Notes under the pieces: generated by a model | The model's input: the letters and a program-made list of their open reading frames with translations, nothing else | Told to the model about the DNA's origin: nothing | The model's database searches: none | Translations under genes and position numbers: made by a program | Shown here: positions 42,401 through 54,270 of the stretch, piece after piece | How the letters are laid out: every line of letters starts with the position of its first letter | Numbering within the stretch: position 1 is the stretch's first letter | Assembly: GCA_037178625.1 (NCBI GenBank) | Contig: CM074139.1 | Span: 1,302,001 to 1,366,000, forward strand | Length of the DNA stretch: 64,000 nucleotides | Source: Skeletonema tropicum | Taxonomy: Eukaryota; Bacillariophyta; Thalassiosirophyceae; Thalassiosirales; Thalassiosiraceae | Reading direction: 5' to 3'

Positions 42401-44487
42401 GTGGGCCCAATAATGAGCTCATCAATGATTACGAAACGCCTGGAGGTGTTGCCGCTGCCAAGTCCTATGCTGCTCCGGGAACAGCACCTCATGCGTGGGG
42501 CTCAAAGGAGAATACTATCAACTGGAACGCTCCATTAGCTTGGGTGGCGTGGTATATCGAGAACAAGGCAGTCCCAGTCCTTGGTGGGTGTGACGGCAAC
42601 TGCCCTCCCACTGCGCAATCCTTGAGCAACATTAAGGTTCAGATGGATACATCCGTCTCTTTGACTCTCTCAGCAAGTGATTATGACGGTACCATCGTGT
42701 CATGGGAAGTAACTAGCCCAAGCTTCGGAGTTCTATCTGGTGATGCCCCAAACCTCGTGTATACACCAAACACGGGTGCCTTGGGTACAGATACCTTTAC
42801 ATTCAGAGCAATTGATAACTCCGGAGACGCGTCTAATTTTGCTTCGGTCACTATTTCCGTCAGAGACTGCAACCTCATCGATGTCTTCAACGTCCCCTCA
42901 ACTTACTCTGCTTTCCAGGGTTCTTACAACTACGTTCATGTCTCTGAGGATGGTCCAAGCCTCAGTAATTTGAAGACACCCGCGCATAACGTACAATGGC
43001 AAGATCCAGGTCTGTATCAGTTTTCTTTGGAGTTGGAAGTAGAACCTTACTACGCAGACCTCAAGCAATGCATGACTGTTGAGAATCTTTCAGGAGCCCA
43101 GGCATCATTCACTTTATCTGGTTGTAGTGTGAATGGGATCGATGGCGAATACTGGGTAACTCAGGAAGATGGCAATGAGATTTGGGTCGAGAAGAACAAT
43201 CTCTGGGCTATTGTGTTTACCAATGATGCAAACTACGCGCCTCAATTCTGCCGCAGCGATGGAACAGCTAGCCCAACATCACAAGTGACTCCTAATCCAA
43301 CTCAGCCTCCGGTCAATCCTCCTCCGCCTTCTCCTCCGACACCACCTACTCCACCTCCTACCCCACCCACGGGAGGAAATATCGCCACAACGACACGTTA
43401 CTGGGATTGTTCAGGAGGTTCCTGCGGCTGCTCTTTCGTACCAACTGGCCTTGGAGACAATGAACCAGTTCATTGCCATTCCAACGCCATGTTCGTTGCC
43501 CCCGCTGGTAATCCTTTCGGGGCGACCTATTATGGAGCAGCTGCTATTTCTGAAGCATTGGGAGGAGGTAATTGGATGAGTTCTGGTTGCGGTAAATGCT
43601 GGAAGGTTACTGGTTACTCTCCGATCACTGCTTCGTCGACAACGCTGGTATTGAAGGGAACCAACTTTTGCCCTCCAAGTAATGCTGCGTGCTCAGGTAA
43701 CAAGGCTCATTTTGACATTGCTGCCCCTGGATTTGACGTCACTGAGTTCTCCCAAAGCAATACCTGCAATGAACGAGAGCCAGAGGAGGCTACTGGCTTC
43801 GCATCGTGCGGACGATGGATGATTGATAGTCAAAATCCGAATGAGAATTGCAACTGTGATGCCTTCAACGATCCAGTCTTGAAGGCAGGTTGCAATAACT
43901 TTTATGATCTCAAGTGGGACAATCCTGAGGTTGCCTATGAGGAAGTGAGCTGTCCTGACGAGTTAAGCCAGCTACATTGTGAGCATCCCTACGCCACTGA
44001 GCTTAATATGCCAGAGACCTGCTCGAACAATCTGTTTACAGCGTCACCTCCAACACCCCCACCTACTACTTTGAGTCCAACTGCACCTCCTACGGCCCTT
44101 CCCTCGTCGAAGCCCACACCTGGAACAAGCACATCCCAGCCAACTTCCAAGCCAACCACTGCTCCTCCATCGAATGCACCAACTCCACCACCCACCAATG
44201 CAGCAACACCCAATCCAACTTCTCCACCTACTTCTGGAGGAACGTACTGCTGCGGTGATCGTAACACAGGCTATCAGCAATGTAACAACAGCGGTTGGTG
44301 CAATGAGAGTGCCAATAATTGCAACATGTGTGGAGGTCTCATGACTACTGTTCCTATTCAGCAGACTGGATGCTGCTCCTGGGGAGGATCGGATTGCAGC
44401 AACCAGGACCCAATGACTAATCCTGGATGTCACTTTTTGCAATCTGACTGTGAAGGAAGCTGTGGTGGTACTTGGCAGGCATTTTGA
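39427..44487 (+). CDS. Secreted multidomain cellulase: LPMO-like + GH9 + GH45
   Basis: Exons 39427-39943, 40035-42233 and 42317-44487; 1628 residues. Signal peptide 1-31, then His32 (HGFLESPRSR) as predicted mature N-terminus. Residues 32-266 form an LPMO-like (chitin-binding-4) domain with THHNGH for the second copper histidine and ILLQWLYITANSC, ERFYNCAEI. A Pro/Thr linker, a small CCDGLKC module and another linker follow. Residues 423-993 are GH9 with its Ig-like N-cap: GSWADAGDF (nucleophile/base Asp), YVTGYGEK, HDRWAW, and ENTINWNA (acid Glu in the GH9 signature). An Ig/cadherin-like module and an unassigned module lead to GH45 (about 1263-1475): TTRYWDCSGGSC matches the GH45 signature and HFDIAAPGFD carries the second Asp. 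A linker and a Cys-rich C-terminus close it. Likely extracellular beta-1,4-glucan degradation. Confidence 0.9.
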
Positions 44488-44641
44488 ATGAGTTAGGCTA
44501 GAATATTAGAAACAAGTAGAGATTAGAAACAAGTAGAGAGATAAAGATAAGATAGTAGATGTTACAGGACGACCTTGCTGAGTTCTTCTCTCGTGCCTTT
44601 GATGTGTCCTTTCTCATCTCTCCTCCTTTCTTCGTTTCGGC

Positions 44642-47600
44642 ATGTTGTTGGTTCTTCGACTTTGTTCGCACACCGCAAAATTTCGTCGTGACCATGGCAT
44701 TAAATTATTATTGAATGATGTGTGTTCACTCTACAGTGAGGCGGCTGCAGTACAGATAACAATGGACGGCCCACCACTGCAGCAACCGGAGAAGCAGGAT
44801 GAGGAGCCCATGGTGGTGGTAGGAAGTAATGGCGGTCAGAAACGAGTTTCGTCTTACTTGAAAGGAACTGCAAGTTCTCGAATTCGTACTCAATCATTTG
44901 ACAAACAGAATTCATCCATGCAACAGCAGCAGCAGCACATTCCAAAGCCGAATATTTCATCTAGATCTGCCAATTTGGATCCGACGGGAATGTTCCGAAA
45001 TAGGGGGCGGCGAGTAATTACAACAAAATCGCCTTCAGCCACGGACAGGACTTCAGCGGCGGCCAAAAGCAACCATAATGTTGTTACGACGGCTAGTTTC
45101 AGTTATTCCTCTACACAGCAAATGAATACTACGAGCAGTGCGCAGAATAATGTAAATGGACAGCAGAGGGATCAAAGGGCGGTACAGGAGTTTAAGCAGT
45201 TTATTGAAGAGGATGGAAATGAGAGTTATGCTGCCATGGTAGAAAATGCACATGAAAGTGATAATATTGAGACAAATTCTACTGCAGACGAAATTAGTAT
45301 GAAGCAACCACCATTGAATGTTGCTACTCAATCGGCTGCTACGAGCGATGAAACAGCAAAAGAGTGTACAAATGATGATATCGCCGAAGAAAATCGAGCA
45401 GCAAAAGAATGTACAAATAATGATGATGTTACCGAAGAAAATAATCACCAAAATATGAAAGAAGGGGAGATAGAGCGCATTGGTGATGATGATGATGATG
45501 ATGGTGAATCTGACGATGTTCCAATAGTGGAGAGAGATCACTCAATCAATGACAAACCTTTCACTTGTGACGATAGCGCTGAATTCGTCCCCACCATAAC
45601 GTTCGAATCACTTAAAAGATTTGAGTTCCAATATGATAACAGCGCCAATCGGTCACAAAGTTTATACAGCAATGGACGCAATATCAAACAAAGTTTAAGC
45701 AAGGACAGCAATGATAGTGAACACAGTCACTCGGCAATTGGATCTACCGTCTCAATAATGGGCAGTCTCGTTGGTGAGAATGAGGGAACTACTATTGGTT
45801 CTTTTGGATGTGACGAAAGTAAATTGCTTGCTGTAAGGAGACGTATGATGCAAGATGTGGAAGAAATAGCTGAAATGGATATGAGGTCAGATAGCGATGC
45901 AGACGAGATTCGTGATGATGAAGATGATAGACCAATATTATACACCGTTCCACTGCACGACAATCCGACAGTGAGTGAATCTATAGAGAGCAATGCAGAA
46001 GTAGCGCTAAGAAGCGAGGAAGAGCATGCTGCCGAATCAAAGACAGAAGTTGATAATATTGTCGATGTATCTGACAATGTACAAACTGGTGGTGACGTCA
46101 ACAGCATCAAAACAGCACGTAACATCCATGAAGAATCGCCAGAAGCATCGAAGATAAAAGTTGATAATATTGTCGATGTATCAGACAGTGTACAAACTGA
46201 TGGTGACGTCAACAACATCAAGTCAGCAACTAACAACCACGGCGAATCGCCTATCAGAGCAGCATTACGAAGAAAAACTCAGAACGTGGCCAAATCACTT
46301 CCCCCGTTGCCTTCACATCTATCGGCACTGACACCAAACAGGCTCCATTCCTCCTACGCAAAGACTGAAAACGTTGTCGCAAGTGGTCTAAAAGTTGCAC
46401 AGCAGTGTTTCTCATTTGAAGATACAACAGTCGATGATTCCAATTTTCTAATCATGCCAGATAAGCTCAAGTCAAGAGAAGATGGTGGTGTACGACAGCC
46501 AACTCATAAATATGGCCTTTCGGGAGTGGCATCGTTTGCTAGCAAAGATGACGGATCACCTGCTGAGATTAGAACACCAAAGCGTAATTCATCTGATTCA
46601 ACTGTGGCCAAAAACATATCGGAGAAGCCATCAAAACAATCGCCGATGAAAAAGAGTGCTTTTAGACCCAAATGGTATCCAGCGATGTCAGGGGGCGGAA
46701 CGATACGAACTCCCAAAGTCATTCGTCATCGTCAAGTCATGGACAATAAACATTCAGCAATACAAGTTCCAGCCACCACAGGCTATGACGCAATTCGCCT
46801 TTCATCTTCATTTGATCCTTCACCATCATCAAGGAGACATAGCAAAGCGGAAACAGATCGTAAAGATGCCATTACTTTTCTACAATCCATTGTTATGCAA
46901 TCTTCGCACGTTGAAGAAGACGAAAAGGCTTTGCATATTCCGTCGCTATACTGTGAAAGGTGTCTATCAGACCATGGTAATGCACCAGTCGTAGAGACCT
47001 CTAGCATGAGGCACGATAACTGCCCATCTTGTTTGGAAAAGATGAAAACAATTGCTAACTCGATCAAACGAGGTGTTGGCGCTGAGAATGATGATCATTC
47101 AGAAAGTAGTAATCATGAACCCAACTTTGACAATCAAGCACAATGTGCTGCTATTGATCTACTCGTACGATCACATGAGTATGCCATCCAGATGAAGCAA
47201 TCCACACTTCTAGCAAAGAGGTGGTTAGAGTCGATTGAGGAAGCTGAGAGCATCGGGATTATACCTAGCACTGCAAACTATGTACCCATGCCTGTCACAG
47301 AAGAAAACCTTGTGACTGCGGAACGAACATTATCAACCGATCTAGAAATCAATCGTCTCAACAGCGAACTTTCGAAATGCCGTGCTGAAATTGGAAGGTT
47401 AAAAAGTCTACCACGGGAACAAGAGATACCGGAACTGACTCTCAACAAATCGATACTGTCGAATTCATCTTCTGATGACTCCGCGGCAGATGGCGAGAAC
47501 TCACTAAATCTTACATCCCCATTTCCCACCACCGTAAAGCACTGCGACTCTCACGATGAATCTTATATCAGATTTGAGAAGCGAATTGAAGCAGATATGA

Positions 47601-49333
47601 ATTTGGAGAATAGGAAGGAGATCATCTTTCTCAAAGCAGCACTGGAGAAAGCAAACAATAAAATTGCCGCTCTAGAGAGCGATAGTGAGACATGTCGCGA
47701 TAAGAAGGAGCCTTTCAAATCAGAGATTGAAGCTATAGATGCATCTACCACAATAGAAGGGACGGAAGATATGATTATACAGATAGCAAAAGGCATTGAA
47801 AATATATCCGTTGGATCTTCATCACTGGCTGAGGAAGAAGAAGCGCAAAGTAACAACCCATACTCAATATCCCTTGAAGATCCTCGACTGGAGAAAGAAC
47901 TGGAAGAGTACCGACTAGCTCTCATTGAGTCATTGCGTGTGAAAGAGAGCAGCAAAAGTGCACCTGAACCCAGCACTGCAGAGAGTTCCAATGATGAAAA
48001 TAATGTATCAAACAGTGTTGCTGCGGAGGTATCTTCTGATGAGAGGATGGTCAATGTTCGAATGATTGATGGGGAGAATTTTACGACTGAGTGGAGTGAT
48101 TTGGTTGAACCGTTGCCTCCTCCACCAGACCACGGGCTTAAATCACCAATCATCGACGCCATTTTGTCCAAGTGGACTGATGATTCTAACACTCAATCTG
48201 CGCTGATTAAGTGGATGGAGCGCATTTTGAACGGAGAAAGTTCTGACAATGCTCCTTCTTTGAAGTTATCTGGATTGGATCATCAAATCAGAGATGGCTT
48301 TATAATGCATGTCTTACCGCTGCTGTTGTTAAGGAAAGATATCCACGTCCACGTAACCTCTCGTGCACATCGCCAGACTACTTACGACATGGCTGTGTCG
48401 ATATCGCAATCAGTCAAAGGCTCTACCGATATCAAAAGCAATCGTCATGTAGATCGTGCATCGGGAGAATCAATACATCGATCTAAACCAGGAGGGAGAA
48501 AACACCATCTAATGGCATATCAAGCAGCTCAGAGCGGAGCAGCTGTCAACAGCGGCAGTGGTAGTGGTGAGGCAGAAGATTCTAATATTGCGCCTTTCTC
48601 TGCTAGGCAATTCTTGGGTCGTACAGCTCCAGATATTGTTAGGACTGCGAGCCATACCGAGTCAATAAGCACTGCAGTCACTGCGCAGATCTCAAATAGA
48701 ACATCTCAAACTGCAAAGAATCTATTTCGATCTCAGGCTGATGGATCGTATTCAGCTTTTTCAGAAATGAAGACACCGGATAGGAATAGAATGCCGAGCG
48801 TACCTCCCCCATCATTGGGCGACGATCTAAGCGTTGGATCAAGTGTTAGTGAAGATAACAGCAAGAGCCCTCCGCAGTCAAGCGGTATAATGGGTTCATT
48901 AAGTGGTGCCTTTGGAGGATTGCTATCGCGCCGAAAGGCCCCCCAGTCGTTGTCAGATTTATACCACCCGTTGAGTTCTAACAAGAGTATCAGTGCGAAT
49001 TCCTCTTCGTGGAGCCCGTCGACATTATTTACACCTCAAACCAATCACACCCGCAGCCAAGAAGAATTGCGACACGACGATATTTATCACCGAGTAGTCT
49101 CTGCTCCGCCTGGCAAGATTGGACTAACTTTCGTAGAATACGAGGGCAATACAATGGTGAGCAGTGTTTCTGACTCTAGCCCCTTATCGGGTTGGGTGTT
49201 CCCATCAGACGTCCTTGTGGCAATAGATGATACACCAGTGCGTGATCTCCGCACGAGAGATATTGTACAACTTTTGACTGAGAAGAAAGATCAACAAAGG
49301 AATTTGCGGATGTACTCTCTGAATCGACGATGA
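44642..49333 (+). CDS. Large low-complexity protein with C-terminal PDZ domain
   Basis: One exon, 1563 residues from ATG 44642; MDGPPLQQP at 44763 is an alternative start. Most of the chain is Ser/Asn/Glu-rich and probably disordered. A 40-residue unit around VDNIVDVSD..QT.GDVN is tandemly repeated (46048-46230). LYCERCLSDHG...NCPSCLEKM (about residue 770) may bind zinc. Coiled coil follows (EINRLNSELSKCRAEIGRLK, KEIIFLKAALEKANNKIAALE). The last 85 residues are PDZ-like: GKIGLTFVEYEGNTMVSSVS, SGWVFPSDVLVAIDDTPVRDL. PDZ domains bind C-terminal peptides, so a scaffold role is plausible. It starts only 155 bases after the cellulase stop. Confidence 0.75.
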   Translation: MLLVLRLCSHTAKFRRDHGIKLLLNDVCSLYSEAAAVQITMDGPPLQQPEKQDEEPMVVVGSNGGQKRVSSYLKGTASSRIRTQSFDKQNSSMQQQQQHIPKPNISSRSANLDPTGMFRNRGRRVITTKSPSATDRTSAAAKSNHNVVTTASFSYSSTQQMNTTSSAQNNVNGQQRDQRAVQEFKQFIEEDGNESYAAMVENAHESDNIETNSTADEISMKQPPLNVATQSAATSDETAKECTNDDIAEENRAAKECTNNDDVTEENNHQNMKEGEIERIGDDDDDDGESDDVPIVERDHSINDKPFTCDDSAEFVPTITFESLKRFEFQYDNSANRSQSLYSNGRNIKQSLSKDSNDSEHSHSAIGSTVSIMGSLVGENEGTTIGSFGCDESKLLAVRRRMMQDVEEIAEMDMRSDSDADEIRDDEDDRPILYTVPLHDNPTVSESIESNAEVALRSEEEHAAESKTEVDNIVDVSDNVQTGGDVNSIKTARNIHEESPEASKIKVDNIVDVSDSVQTDGDVNNIKSATNNHGESPIRAALRRKTQNVAKSLPPLPSHLSALTPNRLHSSYAKTENVVASGLKVAQQCFSFEDTTVDDSNFLIMPDKLKSREDGGVRQPTHKYGLSGVASFASKDDGSPAEIRTPKRNSSDSTVAKNISEKPSKQSPMKKSAFRPKWYPAMSGGGTIRTPKVIRHRQVMDNKHSAIQVPATTGYDAIRLSSSFDPSPSSRRHSKAETDRKDAITFLQSIVMQSSHVEEDEKALHIPSLYCERCLSDHGNAPVVETSSMRHDNCPSCLEKMKTIANSIKRGVGAENDDHSESSNHEPNFDNQAQCAAIDLLVRSHEYAIQMKQSTLLAKRWLESIEEAESIGIIPSTANYVPMPVTEENLVTAERTLSTDLEINRLNSELSKCRAEIGRLKSLPREQEIPELTLNKSILSNSSSDDSAADGENSLNLTSPFPTTVKHCDSHDESYIRFEKRIEADMNLENRKEIIFLKAALEKANNKIAALESDSETCRDKKEPFKSEIEAIDASTTIEGTEDMIIQIAKGIENISVGSSSLAEEEEAQSNNPYSISLEDPRLEKELEEYRLALIESLRVKESSKSAPEPSTAESSNDENNVSNSVAAEVSSDERMVNVRMIDGENFTTEWSDLVEPLPPPPDHGLKSPIIDAILSKWTDDSNTQSALIKWMERILNGESSDNAPSLKLSGLDHQIRDGFIMHVLPLLLLRKDIHVHVTSRAHRQTTYDMAVSISQSVKGSTDIKSNRHVDRASGESIHRSKPGGRKHHLMAYQAAQSGAAVNSGSGSGEAEDSNIAPFSARQFLGRTAPDIVRTASHTESISTAVTAQISNRTSQTAKNLFRSQADGSYSAFSEMKTPDRNRMPSVPPPSLGDDLSVGSSVSEDNSKSPPQSSGIMGSLSGAFGGLLSRRKAPQSLSDLYHPLSSNKSISANSSSWSPSTLFTPQTNHTRSQEELRHDDIYHRVVSAPPGKIGLTFVEYEGNTMVSSVSDSSPLSGWVFPSDVLVAIDDTPVRDLRTRDIVQLLTEKKDQQRNLRMYSLNRR

Positions 49334-49989
49334 GGGATAAATAAAGTAACTTCTTAACAACTTCGAACTAGTTTTATGCAATTTTCAATCGTCCGTTTTT
49401 CAAGCTGAACCTTAACTACATTACATTTTATCTTCTTATATCTTAACTTCTTCATACGCCTCTTTTGAAAGGCATAGTACTTCGGCTGGTCCGCTAGCCA
49501 AAACCCAAAAGAGAGATCCAAGGCCAACGAAGCCATATGGTTTGAGTTGAAATGGTCCGCTATCAGAATAGGTGTATGCATAACAGCAAAAGAGCAAGAT
49601 ACAGTGCATCGTAGCGGAGAAGTCGAATATCATTCTAAGACAGTTCCATAGCCCAACGTGAAAAGATGATCAAATGGGTGTTTAAGGACGCGATGATTCC
49701 TTAGGATATTTCCAGCCTTTTAAGTCTACATCGTAGGCAACACAACACAGAAGAAAGGAAGCGAGGACTCTTGAGAGTTGAGACTTGAGAGATACATTAA
49801 CCCCTAGATTAGAGTTACAGATATCTACGATCTCGATACTGGTAATTTCATCCACCCCACCAAGAGGAATAAGTATGTACTCCTATGTACGCTAGAGAGC
49901 TCATTCACGGGTGCTAATTATGTAAGCCTCCGTCCCCCTTCAGTTCAAAAGTTGGAGTATCAACGTAGGAATAGTCCAATAAGTGTGAT
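49334..49989. other. Intergenic region
   Basis: No gene supported. It should hold the 3' end of the PDZ gene and the promoter of the ATPase gene. Confidence 0.6.
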
Positions 49990-52900
49990 ATGCTGCGAAC
50001 TACGAAGCGAACCATCCCATCTCGCTTTTACGTACTCTCGCCCGCTGCGAACCCAGGCATACTTTTTGAAATTTCATCACCAGCCACAAGTACTACTTAT
50101 CGTACGATGAATCCTAATCAGCCTGACCTGGACGAGGCCGTGCCGCTACAAACATGGCTACATGCCGAGATACAAAAGCAGATCCCAGAGCAGCAAAATG
50201 GGTTGCAACTATCCATCGTCAGAAAAACGACAGTTGCCTACGCAGTGGCACAATTGCTGCGACGAGCAATTACGTCCGCTCCATTATCGGCTGCAAAAAT
50301 TAGTCTCGATAATTTTGTGATCCGAACGAAGCAACGACATGCTGATTCTGATTCTACCTCATCATCATTGGCGGATATTTCAGGAGTTGATATGATTTCA
50401 GAGGGGCTGTCTTTGACCATAACTGAGCCGTCATTTGTGAATAATGTATTAAAGGAAGGCGAGGAAGGAGGCACTGGAACTTTTTTGGAGGTGAGCATTT
50501 CACCCTCACAGTTACCCGAAAGCAGCTCGTCAGCTTCATTTGAGCAAATCGATGAAAGGATTATTTGCCACACATTTGGCGTATTGCTGTATCAACTATA
50601 CTCTAATTTGGATCCAATTCCAAAAGAATCTCAGCTGGGGGGCAATCCGACTCAAAAGAGCGGCGAGCAGTTGGGTGATGACTGCGACGAAGCCAAGGAG
50701 CCAGCGAAAAAGAAGGCCACAGTTACAACGTATTCTGTGCTGCAGGATATTAGTATCCCACAAAGCATCATCATGCTAGTTCAAAACTTGGTCGAGAACA
50801 AATGTGATAAACCACTCAACCCACAAAATATTTGTTCATCTATGAAAGAGGCATGTGATGACTTGCGTCTCCTGCTGCATGAACCCAGCAGGTTCTTGTT
50901 TAAACGCAAACAATTGGAGTGTGGGGGAAGTGCACAACTTCAGTTTCGTCAGAATAGATTGTACGGCCGAGAGAAGGAAGTGTCGCTACTATCTGATGCA
51001 TTCAACCGTGTCTCTGCGGTTGGTAACGAGGCGTTCTTCATTGGGGGCTTCTCGGGTTCGGGGAAGACTCGACTTGTAGAGACTGTGATGAACCTTGTTG
51101 AGATTTCAGGAGGCTATGCTATCAAGCTCAAGTTCGATCAAGTTAAGGGGAGGCCTCTGTTAGAACTGATTTCTGCACTTAATGGCCTATGCTCATTGAT
51201 CCGTGAGAAAAAATCTCCACAGGAGCTGCAAATCATTGTCAGTCAACTCACTGAATCTGTTGGTTCAGATTTGACGATGCTGGGAAGGCTGCTTCCAAAT
51301 GTGTACAGCCTTATCCCACAAGGGCAAATGAAGGAAGCGCGAGAACAGGGTGGGAATCGAATGAACTTTCAAAGCGTCTGCTTCATCCTGCGTCAATTCA
51401 TGAGAGTGGTATCAAGCAAATCAAATCCAGTCATGTTATTTCTGGATGATTTACAGGTGAGTGACTTTTTTCCACTGGTCAAATTTTTTCATGTATGATA
51501 ATACCCTGCTCTCGCTCACTTAATCCATTCCTCTGCACATCAAAGTGGTCTGACAGCGCAGTATTGGGTGTTATCCATGATATTCTCTCTGATAAGACTG
51601 ATGCACGCTGCTTCTTCGTCGGTAGCTACAGAAGTAATGAGGTATCACCAGAACATGCCATATTTGGTCTCATGAAAGACCTGGAAACGAGCAATGTATC
51701 AACACAGAAGCTGCTTCTAGATGGTATGAAGATTGAAGATGTTAACACACTTATATCTGACGCGCTATGCGCCTTTCCACGAACTACGCGGCGCTTATCC
51801 ATGATCATACATGAAAAGACTCAAGGCAGTAAGTCATGGTTGATGATGCAAAGATTTGTGTATGATGCAACTATGACTCACTCGTGCTTCTCCTCTTTCA
51901 GATCCATTCTTTTGCATAGAATTTTTGCGCTCATTAGTCGATCGCGGCCTACTTCGCCACAGTCTACGCCAAGGTTCATGGGAGTGGGATGAAGAAAAAA
52001 TTGAGTTAGAGAACACCACTGATAACGTCCTGTATCTCCTATCGAGCAAGATGAATGGGCTGACAAGTGAAGTGCAGACGGTTCTGAAAGTTCTATCCTG
52101 CTTTGGCATAAAAGTCAATGAAAACATCATCACTTATCTTAACTCCACGAATCAGTATGCTGGTATTATGGTTGGAATAGAAGACGCACGATCAAGTGGA
52201 TTTATCTCAATGACAGGAGAACCACCCTGTTACTTATTTGCTCATGACAAGGTCAGAGAAGCGGCGTACAGTCTGGTCCCCGACGGTGAAAAACACGAGT
52301 GAGTTTATTAGGATGTGTATCATGTTTGTTGAATATGAATTCAAGTGCAGCTCATCATTTACATACATTTGATAATATCTTCTAGATTTCACAGCAAGCT
52401 AGGGATGGCGTTAATAAACGCCTCGAAGGGAGATGACCTTGATGATGCTACTGTTCTCACAATTGTTTGTCAGCTAAATCGAAATCTTGTTTCACTGAAG
52501 CAAAGCAGCAGTTCCGTGTGTATTGAAGTGTCGTCTTTGAATTACAAAGCAGGTATAATTGCAATGAACAGATCTGATTACGAAACAGCATCCTACTACT
52601 TCAGCCTAGCATCACAAATGCTTCCTGCTGACCACTGGGAAAGCAACTATGAACTCAGCCTTCAACTAAATATTGCTTCAGCAAAGGCAGCATATTCAAC
52701 TGGCGACACTGACAAATCGCAAGCTGTGCTCAATATTATTCTAAAAGAAGCGACTTGCATTGAGGATAAACTCGATGCGTACTCCCTTGTTGCGTTCATC
52801 CATCATTCGCAGGAACGTGGAGAGGAAGCTTATGCGACTTGTCTAGATGTCTTGACTCAACTTGGCGAAGAAATTCCGGACTACGTTACACCAGAGCAAA

Positions 52901-54235
52901 GCAAAAAGTTTATACATGAAACCACCACGCTCTTGAGTGATCTGTCCAAAGATAGATTGCTTGCAATGAACGAGATGGATAAATCCATGCAGACTGTTGT
53001 TAAGTTTCTCGCCTTTATGGCACAGATTACCTGGTTCAAGAGACCTGAGGTGAGTGCTGTCTTCTTCTCCAAGATCATTGGAATGTATTGTAGTTTGGTA
53101 TGTCAGCTAACATTTGTTATTTTTATAGGTGACGCCTTTTATTTCTCTCCGAATTGCGAAGCTTACCCTGGAGAATGGTTTGTGTAAACATTCATTAGTG
53201 GGCTTCATCCAGTTTGCTTTCGGTCGTTGTGCCGATGCTCCCTCATTATCTTCTGTGCGATTCAGTTGTAAAATTGGCAAGTTAGCCATATCAATGCTGG
53301 ATGAACATTTTGAATACTCGGAAGTAAAGTCAAATGTGGTCCATGTTTACAGCTATGTTCAGCAATATTGCTCTCCAGTTCAAAAAGTTGCCGAGAGTGC
53401 TGCCAAGGGGTTTGAACTCGGCATTGCCAATGGAGAAACTCTATCCGCCTTCTTCAACGCAGACCAACACATTAGATTGTCTATTATTGGAGGCAAAAGA
53501 CTTTCAGACCTTCTTCGTGAGACTGATGGGTATCTGTCGATTGTAGGGCACCATCGCAATACTGTATCGAAAGCATACCTCTCGACCTACAGGCAAACAA
53601 TTTTGACTCTGATGGGGATCAATACTGGTGTCGCTATTGATGAAGGGGAGAGGAGAGAGGCGACTGAACAAGTCTACGGTCTTCGGCGTACAATTCTATC
53701 AAATTACTATCAAGCTTATCAATCATTTTGGCTGGGTCATAACGAACGATGTCATCACTACTTTGAGAAGTTGCTGGAAATGAGACAGGGTGGTGGGCAT
53801 CAGCGTTTATTAGCGATATTTTATTATTGCTTGAACTCATTTAAACTATCAAGAAAGGGCCAACTAATCAAGACGGCGAAGCTCAGGCAGATATCAAAGG
53901 ATGCACTCACAATTTTGAGAGAAGCAGAAGAATTGTCAAAATGGAACTACAGAAATAAGAAATTTTTGGTACAAGCAGAGATGCACTCCTACGAAGGTAA
54001 GATCGACGAAGCCGAAGCCGCTTACGGGGCTGCTATCATGGCAGCGCGTGCTTCGAAGTTTGTACATGAGCAAGGCCTGGCATGTGAATACGCGGCATTT
54101 CATTGTAAGAGGAATGATAAGCTTGAGCATGCGATGAACTTCTTCCACCAAGCAAAGCTATGCTACGACGAGTGGGGAAGTTCGATGAAGCGTGACTTCT
54201 GCATCAGACAGATGAATGAGATAACACATCCCTAA
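49990..54235 (+). CDS. STAND-type AAA ATPase with helical-repeat tail (intact)
   Basis: Five exons: 49990-51456, 51546-51828, 51902-52298, 52386-53049, 53129-54235; introns 73-89 bases; 1305 residues, or 1266 if MNPNQPD at 50107 is used. About residue 185-215 (IICHTFGVLLYQLYSN) looks like the end of a degenerate protein-kinase domain, as in related multidomain ATPases. LYGREKEV leads to Walker A GGFSGSGKTRL (about 352); LFLDDLQWSD (join of exons 1 and 2) is Walker B. SYRSNEV and NPFFCIEFLRSLV (join of exons 2 and 3) and FAHDKVREAAY follow. The rest is TPR-like helices. Paralogue of 5974-9593. These ATPases act as nucleotide-dependent signalling switches; the trigger is unknown. Confidence 0.88.
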
Positions 54236-54270
54236 TAACTTTGTCCTATGCTTTTACTTCGACTCTTCAA

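Noticed and set aside
45053..45541. 162-residue hydrophobic minus-strand open frame
   Set aside because: Antisense shadow of Asp/Asn/Glu-rich codons of the PDZ gene; the hydrophobicity follows from that.
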